DNA of 64,000 bases from the NCBI GenBank assembly GCA_016758905.1, contig JAEPQZ010000019.1, positions 191,555 through 255,554 on the forward strand. The letters are read 5' to 3'. Below are positions 19,900 through 32,677 of this stretch, piece by piece (the stretch's first letter is position 1; each line of letters starts with the position of its first letter). A program made the position numbers and the translations under genes. Source of the stretch: Umbelopsis isabellina. Its lineage: Eukaryota > Mucoromycota > Umbelopsidomycetes > Umbelopsidales > Umbelopsidaceae. The notes under the pieces were generated by a model. It was not told where the DNA came from. It did not search any database and saw only the letters and a program-made list of their open reading frames with translations.

Positions 19900-22800
19900 T
19901 TAAACTCGATCTGCACTACTTTCTTCGCTATGGATACTATCTACGATCATGGAGCTAACATTTAATATGTCTTCAGTCGGCAGCTCAGCAATTTCTGCCT
20001 CTTTTTCAGGCTTGATGTCATGGAAAGCTAGCCAGCCTTCTCGCCTTGGCGTTTGTCGCTTAGCCCACAATTCTAAGAGGCGTCCTCGGCCAAGAGCTTC
20101 GTCATACCCAGCTTTGGGTAGCAACGTTTCTATCATATCATACACTCCCGGTGGTTTTAATTCGGTATACTCTGAGAAGCGAATTTGATTGAGAAACAAG
20201 TCAAATGTAATGTATACCGAATAGCAAAAAATTACCTTCATGAATCCATTGATCTGTAGGACGCTCAAAGTCAATGATCACATCCGCTGTACGCTGATGC
20301 CTCAACTCAAATCCATCTCCTTTTTTAAACATAAGGAGGATTTCTTTGGAAGAGCTAAAATATGGACTGGGTCGATCTTGCAAAACGTTGGATAAGGTCT
20401 TTTTGAACCACACCAAATTCTCCACATATTTACAACCTGAAAAGTATCTACGAGTAAGCATATAGAATCTTGCATATAAGTCATATACTTCTCCATACCT
20501 AACGAGTACATCATGCGCACTACGTCCGCTTGAGTAGATTTGTGTGTCCACATAAATATCAGTCCAGCCGACATATGTCTCAAAATATTGTCCAGGAACG
20601 TCATCTTTAGTATAGCGTAAGTAATAATAGCCATATAATATCAATCTTAGAATGTTTACTGTACCATCTTTGTTAAACTCCATTTACAACGTCCATCGTT
20701 TCTTCCATCAGCAACATAAAAGTCCCACGGGGGATCAATAAGTACTCCTTCAATGGCGTTGTGGAACGGTTTGTCAGGAACGGTTTGTAACGTTTCGTCT
20801 AATATAGTAATGCAATCATTCATATCATTGAGCTCCCAGTATTTAGTTTTTGCATCTGGCGCATTAATTCTTTTCTCATTGTATAATCCGCGCATATGCT
20901 TTACACCACTAAACAACTCGTTGGGTATTACGTATCGAGATATAAATTCGTCAGGTGTATCTGCCTTAGGCTTCACTTTCTTGACGCCAGAAAAGAAGCT
21001 TGCTAGCGAAAGCTGAGTTGCTTTTTTCACTGCATTGTTATTAACGATTATTGATGAGCTAGTGATATTTGGCGCTTGTGAAGTTCGTTTTATGGCAGAG
21101 GCACTGTGTTGAGGCTCTGGTTAGAGATCGCTGACAAACGATGTTGACGCATTTTACCGAACGATTGACTTACTATTCAGTGGTTGTCAAACCCTTTCGC
21201 CATTTCCTCTTTTCTTCATGGTACTTTCGTCGAACTTGTGGGTCTTGGAATCCTCTGTTGAAAGCAAAAAGCTGTTGAATAATGCAATGTTTACTCGCAT
21301 TATTTTGCTCCTATTGACTTACTCAACAAATTGGCGATATTCTTTCAAGCTGGCTTGCCAGATCTCATCCCAATTTCTTCGTCTAACTTTTATGGCAGAA
21401 GGCTCCGCCGCTAACATAAATGCTTCCTCATCACTGAGCAGTCTAAAGTCGCCTACACCAATATTTTGCTTGACTAGTGCAGCGATATCTCCGGATTTCG
21501 CTGCTGTTGATTTGTGCACTCTTGGTGCCGCCTTCGGCTTTGGTGCTGCCGGTTTCTTGACGGCGATACTGTGTAAAAATATTTAGCAAACAATAGACAA
21601 CAACCAAAATACAGCTTCTTCCTTACCTTCCACCCCTGTTATGATATTCTCTCAGCCATTGTTCCACTTCTTTCTCAATGGCCTGTACTTCATCTGTTTG
21701 CCAAGCCTCGCTAAGCTCAGAAGTGGCGACTTCTCCAGCATTCGTGCGACTTTTGTCAACCATCTTCAACTTTCCATCTACCATTGCGTATGCATCATCC
21801 TGAATTTTCTTTGATTGAATGAGCTTTCGATAGTATGCACTGCATTGATATCCTGCCTGATATATGTTGTTAGTAATGAGCAGTATATTGAATAATCTGA
21901 GCACAGCCACACAACTTACTCTATGCGGAATGCCCATACTAAAGATACCCCAGGATGCTCCGACACGGTATCCTTTTTCTTTCCACACCTCCATCCTCTT
22001 CATAAAGTTGTCATGATCTGCTTTTGTAAAACTACCATTACTTTGACCTTGTGCAGGATCTAAACCAACAAATCGTAAGCAAGTTGTTTGACATTATGAG
22101 TACAATAACAAAGCTATTTACCAACAAATCGATAATAAAAAGCTTCCGGATTCTGTCAATAAGCGTTAGTTAGATAATTCCTCAGCAAATCATACCAGCC
22201 GTCAGATAGTTACCAAACGTCGAATTTCCCAGGCATGGATGCGTGCCGGGGACCACGTTTTAACGCAATCATGAGAGAAAGTGTTCTCTCCAGGCACTTT
22301 CTTTCTAACAACTGCCGGCTTTTCAGAAGACTCGCTTTCTTTTGGATAGTCTATGGTTGAGTCGTCTTGAGCAATTGCAAGCTCTGTATCAGTATGGTCG
22401 TCAGAAACTTCGTTAGATTCGGGTATCATTGGGGTATCATTATCTTCCTCCATCTTCTCTACTAATTCTTGTACAATAGGCGATGGTAAATCATCAAAAG
22501 TGGGAGTTTCTGGCTCTGCTTCTTCTCTGGTATCGTCCTCCAATGGTGTATCTTCATCAGCATACATCTCTGCAGCTTGCTTCCAGAATTCATCATCAGA
22601 ATCACCCCGCGCTTTGCTCTCTTGCTGTTGTTCTTGTGGTTTATCTTTCATCATAAAAGACCACTGTAGATTATGTTTCTTTGAGCTCCCTTCGCCATGA
22701 GCGCACCCTTTGTCGCAGTAGTATTTCACTCGATCGTTAGAGATAGACGCCTACTTGACGTCAACCATCGAGATAAATAGAACCATATAAATCGTCTTGG

Positions 22801-23061
22801 TATAATATATATATGATTCGTCTGTACACGCATTCTTACCCTTTCTAATTCTTTGGCTATATGCTCAGTGGAATGGCCCTCGGCTGGTGCTGTTGCGCCA
22901 TTTGACGTTATAAGTGCAGGTCGTTTGCTGTATACTTCGTCTTCGGAGCTTCCTACCTTCCTCTTACGAGAAATTGATAACAAACTCTTCTTCGAAGGCT
23001 TCTCATAAACTGCTGCTTTCTCAGATTTGGACGAGGAGCCGTTTGGCGCAGAGTGGAACAT
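19900..23061 (-). CDS. SANT/Myb - PIP box - MT-A70 N6-adenine methyltransferase (MTA1-like)
   Basis: Eleven exons (23061-22840, 22750-22214, 22152-22122, 22059-21920, 21856-21627, 21568-21323, 21254-21193, 21116-20665, 20604-20499, 20436-20236, 20171-19900) give 832 residues. The N-terminus has a basic NLS-like SRKRK and an acidic region (about 110-220). A SANT/Myb-like domain lies at about 270-325 (FTKADHDNFMKRMEVW, AGYQCSAYYRKLI), followed by RRKYHEEKRKWRK. QLSLASFF at 524-531 is a perfect PCNA-interacting (PIP) box. The MT-A70 domain (about 540-800) has DPPW at 617-620, then LIFMWTHK, LVWFKKT and GRGRLLELWAKRQTPRREGW, an MTA1/METTL14-like layout but with the catalytic DPPW kept. Predicted role: DNA (or RNA) N6-adenine methylation. 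The join of exons 7 and 8 uses a weak GTTTGA donor; reading through gives a stop after TTTE. If the halves were separate genes, the methyltransferase would lack a plausible ATG. Confidence 0.85.
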
Positions 23062-23298
23062 TTGCGAAATCCGCGCAGTAGCAAGGAGCGAAAAGGTAAA
23101 AAAAACGCGAGTCGCGAAAAATTTCAATCACGAGAATATACACGTTTTCGATCCCCGATATCCATGCTTTGATATGGCCACAAACCTATCTCCATTTTCA
23201 AATCAAATTTATAAGTTATATGAGGTCAAATTATGTGTTCTATGTTTATCAGGATGAATATATTATGGGATATAATTATGATGTATATAAAAGCCTAA

Positions 23299-25159
23299 TT
23301 ACGTTGTAGAATCGCAACGAGATAGCGATCTTCCAATTGCTGCTTCTTCGTCAGGTTGTTGAGGTTTGGTAGCTACAACTTCTAATCCTTCGCGTTTCAT
23401 TGCTGCACTCCTCCATCTCTCGCCATATCGTCTGACTACCAGGACGTTTAAAATGTTGAGGACGTTTATGCCGGCAAGAATTGAGAACAGTGGCCCCGTA
23501 CCGATCGCTTCAATGCACTGAATGGAAAAGGCAGTAACAATGGCAGCAACGATGGTACGGAAGAAGTTGTTGACAGCGATAGCACTTGCACTACGACCAG
23601 GTGAGCAATCAACCAGATAGACTGATGATGAGTTGAAAGCAGTCATTTGTCCTACTCCATAAACAAATAACGATACTAATGGTATCCAGACGCTTGTACC
23701 TTTTTGCGTACTCCATCCATATCCGAGATATCCCAACGGAATTAAGATTACTGATGGAAAAGTCGCTATCAGTCGATACTCATGTGGCACTGGACCATTT
23801 GTTAAACGTTTCTTCCGTGCTAGTAGCCAATCTGACCACCTGCCTGATCCAATGGAGCCTACCATCAATCCTAAACCAAAGGGCAAGTAACAAAGACCAA
23901 TGATCAAGTCGTTGTAGTTGTATAATTGCGTGAAAGTTTGAGTTATAGTTGGATTCTAAAAAAAAATCATCGTTTTAGTAGTCACTTTAACCAAACTGAC
24001 TTTGCATATGTTTCTCTTACCATAAAGTAAAGAGCCCCGAAGATAACAGTATTGTACATCGTGATGACCATAACGTTAGGATATGATAGCAGACCAATCA
24101 TGGGTTTGAAAGCTGCAGAAACATGTCGAATGTTGTCCATCATACTCCTCTTCTTTGGTATTGTCACCTCATCCCAGTTATCATCATGCTTTTTCCTCAA
24201 AGTCTCAGGTAGAAAGAAAAGCACCATTGCGAATAAAATACCACCAACAATCGCCAAAAAGTAGAAATTTGATCTCCAGCCCAAAAATTCACCTAAGATA
24301 CCTCCAAGTAACGGTCCTATTTTGAGATATGAGATGAGCGCTGTTAATACTGCTTTCTTTGCTGCAATGTTATGATTTAACATGGTTCATATGTACCAAT
24401 GACGGGCCCACACAGAGGGCCAACATAGAAAAATCCGTAAGCCGTTCCTCTTTCTGCAGGTATGAATACGTCTGAGATAACTCCAGCGCCTGCCATGAAA
24501 GTGAAAAGTATTGATAAGTATTATTTCTAACTGATTTGTCGATATAGCTCCAGATAACGTACCAACAGACTGTCCCGCAGATGCACCAATGGCTTGTATA
24601 GCGCGAAAGATAGCCAGCTCTGGAACACTGGTGGAAATTCCGCACAGAACAGATGCAATAATAAAAATGATGATGCTAATAAGATACATTGGTTTTCTTC
24701 CATATAAATCGCTAAAGCTGGCCCAAAATAGAGGCTGTACAAGATGAAGGAGTGAGTAATATTGTCTTGCCTGACCAAAATTGAATACGGTAAATAACCA
24801 CTTACTCCAATGCCCATGAAGACAACAAATGTGGATATAGTTGCGTTGACTGATGCAGTGCTTGTGTTTAATGCTTGTGCAATATTTACCAAACTTGGCA
24901 TATATATCATACTAGCGAGCGGACCAAACACTCCTCCCAACGCAACAACGAGAATGATGGCATTTTTTTTGCCTTTGGATAGATCCTGTGGACTATCTTC
25001 TGCATATATATCCCCAAGTACATGAGAAAGCCATCGCCTCGAAGCACTCGGAGCATTTGCTTGCATTTTTGATGGATCCAGCTTTTCTTGTTGCTGTTGG
25101 TATTTTTGTCCATTGTTTGATTCGACTACCGACGGAGTACTACTCTTTTTATCCTCCAT
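23299..25159 (-). CDS. MFS drug:proton antiporter (DHA1-like)
   Basis: Five exons (25159-24806, 24734-24563, 24489-24397, 24316-24021, 23955-23299) give 523 residues with about 12 predicted membrane spans. The cytoplasmic N-terminus (about 70 residues) is polar. Loop 2-3 carries the MFS signature SDLYGRKP, and the repeat in the second half reads GRWSDWLLARKK. GPVIG in TM5 is close to the antiporter motif C. The central loop (KKHDDNWDEVTIPKKRS) separates the two six-helix halves. The acceptor of exon 4 has alternatives in frame; I chose the one giving an 80-base intron. A TATA-like GATATATA lies about 70 bases upstream of the ATG. The substrate is not predictable. Confidence 0.92.
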
Positions 25160-26054
25160 ATTGTTCAGTCTCTTCAGAATTCGTATTTACAATGTAACAA
25201 AAATTCTGATACTCAAAGATCAGAGTATATATCAAAAATGAAGAGAATATAAAAGGAGTTAAAGATCACTAGCAGAATTTGTAAAAGCCCTAATTTTATG
25301 ATTTTCAAAGTGTCCGATTGATCAGCGCCTGTCCGAGTCCGGCCAACTCCGCCAAATCAACACCTGTTACGATAATTCAGAATGGGCTGTTACATAAAAA
25401 AAATAGATAACACCTGGAACTTGCATAGACACCTTACATTATCAGATGAAGGCTGGGATAATTATATCTCACTGGTTCATAAGCTTCATGAAGACAATGG
25501 GTATTCTGGTACGTGCGACGGCAAAGCTTTTTGCCACTCAGTCCCGGCTATTCTCGTTCCCTGTGACATTTATCGTCACCGAGCTCCGGGCGCTGATTGA
25601 TTGCTTACAGTAAAGATATCAAACTTTGTATAGTATGAGCAACCTTATAATAGAAGTCAACATCATGAGTCAGTATTATTACAATATAGCCATAGACTCT
25701 AATCTACGACTTAATCCAAGGTCACAGTATATATGTACTTTCCCGGTAATACAAGCAATCGAAAATTATATCAAAAAGCTTTAACCTTCAGTAGCAGTCA
25801 ATAAAATCTCACTGCTTGAACCTAGTGGTTGTACGCTAGAATGAACGACTTTGTTATCTGACTTGTCGTCTCACAATGATATCGGAAGGATATATTATCG
25901 TTTGTGTTTCGTAGTCTAAGCACATTCTCAAATTTTTCCTTCAGTTGTTTCAGTATTCCAAAAACAGAAAATATCACAAATTCGTTAAACTCCGTAGTGA
26001 TATATGTTTCTGATTAACGATGCCGTGGTCGTCACAATAAGATCGACAATTTTA
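25160..26054. other. Intergenic, 0.9 kb
   Basis: Promoter of the MFS gene and 3' end of the GH16 gene. A 72-codon frame at 25382-25600 on the plus strand has no motif, splice context or recognisable homology, so I do not call it. Confidence 0.4.
25225..25233 (-). promoter_or_regulatory. TATA-like box of MFS transporter
   Basis: Minus strand GATATATAC, 66-74 bases upstream of the ATG at 25159. Confidence 0.45.
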
Positions 26055-27265
26055 TTATGCTAGTGTTAGAAGAACTAATGCAGTGATTAGAATAGTGAAT
26101 GAAGAATATTGTACTTTGGCGCTTGCTGATTTAAATAATGATGTGTAATTAGAGCTAAGGGAAAATGCTGGAACGATTCGTTTTTCAACAATATCTGAAT
26201 AGGAATTATAAATGAATATATTATGTTTTGAAAATGCAAACAAATAGACCATGTCTTACCTGATACACTGCAACTGGCAGCCATTTGAGAGCAAGCTGGT
26301 ACAGCTCCACTAGTTGTATTGAAGAAGACTGTTAGATTGGCGACTTTGAGTACAGCGTCTCGATCTGGTGGACCTTGTCCATAGTGAGCGTTTCCATCTG
26401 TCCAATGGTTGAAGATAATTTTTCCTGGTTGTTGTGGTACGTTAGTAGTGATAACGCCGATGCTTTGACCGTCTATGAAATATTCGACTTTGCCCGGGAA
26501 CCAGTCAAACCGGTATTCATGGAAACCCTGTTATTCAAATGAAGATACACTTAGTACGAATAGCTTTAGTATAGCATTTTTAAACTTTAAAACAGATTAT
26601 TACATCTGATGGCTGGAATGAGACTTCCTGGCGTCTCAGCGTTTCTTCTGATGCAGATCCATCAGCATTGTAGATTTGCGGCTTGACTGAGACATAAACC
26701 TTGGCTGGATTTTTCAAGTAGCTCAAGGTTTCCATATCAATTTCATTTTCATCATCTTTGTACATGTAGAAAGCTGCTACTGTTCCATCGACGTCAGTAG
26801 TTTGAATATTGGCACGGAAAGATCCGTACAGAAAGTCGCTTCTTAAAGATTGAAAAGGAGAGATATTAGAATATAACGAGATATATTGAAGATGGAAGTT
26901 CGAATAGGAGACTTTGGCTGTCGAGCTTACCGTGATGTACTCAATGCACCGTTGGTAATAACACCATTGTTATTGCGAACCGTAAGTTCTAAAACACCAT
27001 TGTTAATTGCGGCATTATCTCGCCCGTATACGCGGTCAATGGTGTTCTCGTGCTTTGCGGGGGTTGTGTAACTATGGATTGCATAGTTATTATCCAGACC
27101 GATGTCTACGGGGTACTTTGAGAAGTCCGCATGCCAGACATCGGTCCACGCCATGTTGCTTTCATCAGTAAAGCCGCAATCACAGACGAGAGGATCCAAT
27201 TTTTGTTGTTGAGTCAACCCAACCAGAAATAACAAGGTCAAGCAAGATGTTACGAGCTTTGACAT
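26055..27265 (-). CDS. GPI-anchored GH16 family glycoside hydrolase
   Basis: Four exons (27265-26931, 26841-26604, 26527-26260, 26194-26055) give 326 residues. A signal peptide (1-20) precedes the GH16 beta-jelly-roll. The retaining-enzyme motif reads NEIDME, placing the nucleophile at Glu145 and the acid/base at Glu149. SDFLYGSF, GFHEYRFDW and IFNHWTDGN are typical of GH16. The C-terminus ends in a hydrophobic stretch (TILITALVLLTLA) after a small-residue region (KSASAK), consistent with a GPI signal. A role in cell-wall glucan or related polysaccharide remodelling is inferred; the exact substrate subfamily cannot be read by eye. Confidence 0.92.
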
Positions 27266-28119
27266 CGCACAAGAATTTCTTGACAAATAATTAAAATGTA
27301 ACTGTAAATAAGGAAAGGATGAATTCAAGAAAGAATATAATGATAAAATGTATTTTACCAAGAAATTATCTTATACAAATATATTTATGAACCATTCGTA
27401 AATGAAAATGGGTGTCAGTTAATGCACCGAAACATCGTCTAATACCGCAATGGCAGGCCCACGTCTTACTGTCTATGACATCCTTACTGCTTCGAAGGAC
27501 CACTTAGCGCTACTTTGGAAAAAAGTCAAATTCCCTTCATCGCCATATTGCAAAATATTAATTTGCGGGCCACTGTTGCCACACTTCCGTATAATTCATT
27601 TAAGAGGCTATGCCGAAGGTCACATTGATGGTGGCTTCGAGCGGGTGAGACTTCTGCTTTCGCTGGGATCGACGTGGTACTCACGATTGACTCTCCCATA
27701 AATGGTTTGTGCTACAGCTTTGCAATATTTCTTGACACAAATTAGAGCATTGAAAAACATACAAACTCGCACATTAGCAAGAGACGATATATGTTATCAA
27801 ATGAAACACATTGTAACATTTTGATATAAATTAGAAAACTGATACTTTCGATCAGTGGCATGCATGGCTTCTTCATAAGCAAGTGGCATTTGTGGCATGT
27901 GGTGCTCTTTAAGAAAAGTGCTCTATTTCTAGCGGTGATGTCAAGTGCTTCTCACTGGCCCAATGAGGAATATCCAAAAGTGGCCGACGAGTAAGGCACA
28001 TCATCATCAGCTGACGTCAGGTACAGCAGTCGCAGTCCTTATTATCACAGTAATGCCGCCAAGCCGTGCCACTTTCACACTTTTCTTCTCTCTTGTTGAA
28101 TTAGTGCAAACTCTCCATT
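27266..28119. other. Intergenic between divergent GH16 and PEP4 genes
   Basis: Must contain both promoters. I find no convincing gene; the 27450-27701 frame has no recognisable content. Confidence 0.4.
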
Positions 28120-29751
<1,632 letters not shown>

Positions 29752-30212
29752 TCATTGAATTTACCGTATTATCAATTGAATCCATTCTCTTTCCAATCTG
29801 TTTGTCTTGTTACCAATAAATGATTTGCTCCGCACGGTAATCCATAAGATACCGTTGGCAACTTTCACTGTAATCACTGGTCTTATACAACTGCTTTTAT
29901 GTTCAAAAATCTTTGTCTAAGCATAATCACTGAGTATTAGAGTTTTACAGATATATTGTGCCGCCAGTTTTCACATATCGATATGGTAGAAATTACTTCA
30001 CTGTTAATTCTCGTACATGCATACATGCGCTTCTGCATACCATTTATTTTCACTAAATACCATCAATCAACATTATTTAACCAAACAGTGTTATTTTTCA
30101 GATTATGGTTTTATTTTTGAAAATGACCCGCCAATTCCTTTAGAGAAAAAAAGTTATGTCAAATAGAAATGAGCTTTCCCATTGTGAAACGCAACAAGGA
30201 GCTAAAGTCCAC
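29752..30212. other. Intergenic: convergent 3' ends of PEP4 and RPL6
   Basis: AATAAA at 29815-29820 probably directs PEP4 polyadenylation. The rest is AT-rich without recognisable features. Confidence 0.5.
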
Positions 30213-30991
30213 TTAGAACTTAAGTTGATGGGGGAATTGACCCTTCTTGAGGCTGAAAGAAGCACCAAGATAGTGACGGAGGTGGGGAACACCTTGAACG
30301 GCAGCAAGGATAGCCTTGTCAACAGCCTTTTGGTCAGCGGCCTTGGATTCAGGGTAGACCTGCTTCTTTTGCTCACCCTCGAAGAATTCTTCCTCAGAAC
30401 CCTTCTTGTTGCTGACGGTCTTCTTGGCGAAGTAGGCATCGTTGAACTTCTCATCGATCTAATAAAAATATCGATGGTGAGTTTGAATTACATTGTAACC
30501 AACTGAAGAGCATTGAATAGTATGCTTACCTGATCCTTAAGATCGACCTTGGTGGAAGTGGCGATAACGTAAGCTTGGTTAACACGTCTCAATGGGACAC
30601 CGTTGACCTTGTAGGGACCGGTGACGAGCAAAAGGCCAGACTCAAGAGTCTTGAGGCAGACAACACGCTTTCCGCGGTAACGACCAGCAAGGAGGATGAG
30701 GACGGTACCGGGAGTGATGGAAGAGCGAGTGGATTGAGCCTTGGCGGTCTTGCGAGAGATCTTGGGCTTGGGGACATCCTCAGCGGGGTAGAAGCGAGAA
30801 GCCTTGTTAGCGGGGACAACACGCTTCTGACCACCCTTAAGTTCGACGGTCTTTTCAGCAGCAGTGTCCTTGGCAGCAGCCTGGACTTGGGGCTTCTGGT
30901 GCTTGAAAAGACCCTTCTTGGCGTAGACAGCGCTGCGAGAGAAGCGTGACACACCGGGGGCAATGAAGCTGTTTCTGGGTGCGTGGGCCAT
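30213..30991 (-). CDS. RPL6: 60S ribosomal protein eL6
   Basis: Two exons (30991-30530, 30458-30213) give 235 residues. The eL6 core shows [40 protein letters not shown] and KVDLKDQ, then an extended basic C-terminal tail ending PHQLKF. Third-position GC and codon choice are clearly stronger than in neighbours, as expected of a highly expressed gene. The long antisense frames over it are by-products of that bias. Confidence 0.97.
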
Positions 30992-31839
30992 TTCTAACTG
31001 TAAAAAGGAGGTGGTGGTTAGCTAAATGTGTTGCTATGATAGATGGTAAATTGCTTCAACGACAGGAAGTGGTTGCGATTGCTGGATTCTCAGTGTTGAT
31101 TGCTGTTCGTTGTTTCGATATGGTGCACCATGATAATGTTCATGTTCTTATTTGAAAATTGCAAAGTGTCGGCAATCACTAGAGGAATGTGGTTGACCCT
31201 CGTTGCAATATCGATGATAGTAACTTGGTATATCAAGCGTACATTGGTCTCATGGATGTGAGTTGTCTTGAGAGCTCTGTCGAATATGTTGATAGATGGA
31301 TGGATGGATGGATGTAAGATTTTATACAAAGCTTGCAGAGCCATCCATTCTCCCTATTTCAGTGTGATCATCGTATCTATTATACATCCAAGTATCTCTC
31401 GTCTTCATATCGTATACACAACTCCCAAATACAAGATGGATATAGTCCTAATACCTTCAGGTGAAAAAGAGGAAGATCTCAGTATGGTGGCCGCTCACTG
31501 AATTTTACTAGGCTCTGCCAGATTCGGCTGTCGGGAGCGAATTCATTTTTGGGTGTCGTCAGCAGCCGATCTATAAATTGAAATGTAACATACAAATATT
31601 ACATTTGCTGCTGCTCTATTGTTATGAGTTACTTCTCTAGCAGTAGGTTCTTGATGTTTTTTGGGCTTCTTTGCCTACAAGTACGTTAAAAACAATTTCA
31701 AACCAAATCAATGATTTAGAATTAAATATTGCAGCTTCATAGATATACCTTCATCTTCACTATTTCAGCTTAAATTTTGTCTATTGTTAATAAAAACCCA
31801 TTTCTTCTTATTATAATTTAACCAATCTAACAAATTGAA
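30992..31839. other. Intergenic with microsatellite and a signal-peptide-like short ORF
   Basis: Divergent promoters of RPL6 and the Cys-rich protein. A (GATG)5 microsatellite sits at 31295-31314. A TATA-like CTATAAATT occurs at about 31571. A 19-codon frame from 31624 (MSYFSSSRFLMFFGLLCLQ) ends at a GTACGT donor at 31681; it does not splice in frame to the downstream gene. Confidence 0.45.
31295..31314. repeat. (GATG)5 tetranucleotide microsatellite
   Basis: Five perfect GATG units in the RPL6 upstream region. Confidence 0.9.
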
Positions 31840-32677
31840 ATGATTGAACCGCATACACTCCAATATTTCTTGTTGTTAGCCATGCCTATTGTAATGGCAT
31901 CAACTATAGCTCACAATATATATAACTCAACATCTCCAGTCAAGCCCGGTACGTATATTGCTACTACTCAGATATTATGTGCCTTTATAAAAGCTTACTT
32001 ACAATTTAGTCAATCTACCAACATCAACCTGGGTTATCACATCGCTTGATTACTCTGCTCGTGACAATTTATGTGCTCGCCAAATGAACTTTTGCTCGAC
32101 CTATTGCATTGATGCTTTGGAAGTACTTGACAAGTAAATGTCTTGAATAGTTATTAAGAGATAATAATTTCGTTAGTAACTATATTCTGATTGCCAGTTT
32201 CTGCAACACCACAACATTAGCATTTGGATGCAAATGCAAGGTACGTGTTATAGTAGCTTAAGTAGCTTAGGCATGAACTGACCTTTAGAACAGCATGAAA
32301 TGCCTAGTTCACTTAATTGGGAATGGCCAGTGGTTGTAGCTGATTGTCAGGGGAAGCTATCAGAATGCCAAGATAAATGCGCCATGGAAGCTGACCCCAC
32401 TCGAGGTTCTTGCACCTATGATTGCACAAGTTACTATGAATGTGGTACAGCAAAATCCCCACCCTCTTATTTAATGACTAACAACGTTACGGATATTCCT
32501 GCTTATAAAGCTTCGCCAACTGGAAATTCTCAGTCCGGTCAGCCATCTTCAACACTTCATGGATCTCCTTCAAGCTCACCGAACGCCACTAGTGGATCTT
32601 GCAAGCGTCAAAAAATGGACACTTTCTCTGTGGCCTTCGGTTTTATTTCTTTCATGTCTCTCATTGCGCATCATTAA
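31840..32677 (+). CDS. Secreted Cys-rich surface protein, DUF7707/CFEM-like
   Basis: Four exons (31840-31948, 32010-32133, 32198-32240, 32294-32677) give 219 residues. Signal peptide 1-22. The Cys-rich domain (about 40-140) has the spacing CARQMNFCSTYC, FCNTTTLAFGCKC and CQGKLSECQDKC, which resembles the fungal DUF7707 family of extracellular proteins. A Ser/Thr/Pro-rich region follows, then a weakly hydrophobic C-terminus (FSVAFGFISFMSLIA) that may be a GPI signal. No enzymatic residues are evident. The family name is from pattern memory and less certain than the gene model. Confidence 0.82.

Noticed and set aside
21000-21175. Two separate genes: a SANT protein ending at the TAG at 21173 and a downstream MT-A70 gene
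   Set aside because: The methyltransferase half would have no ATG before its conserved domain, and only about 60-150 bases would remain for a terminator and a promoter. The fused model closes in frame with a normal-length intron. RNA data could still overturn this.
25382-25600. 72-codon plus-strand frame
   Set aside because: No homology, no domain, no splice partner; chance frames of this size are expected in the gap.
30156-30949. Long frames on both strands over the eL6 gene
   Set aside because: They are antisense or shifted readings caused by the strong codon bias of the ribosomal protein gene.
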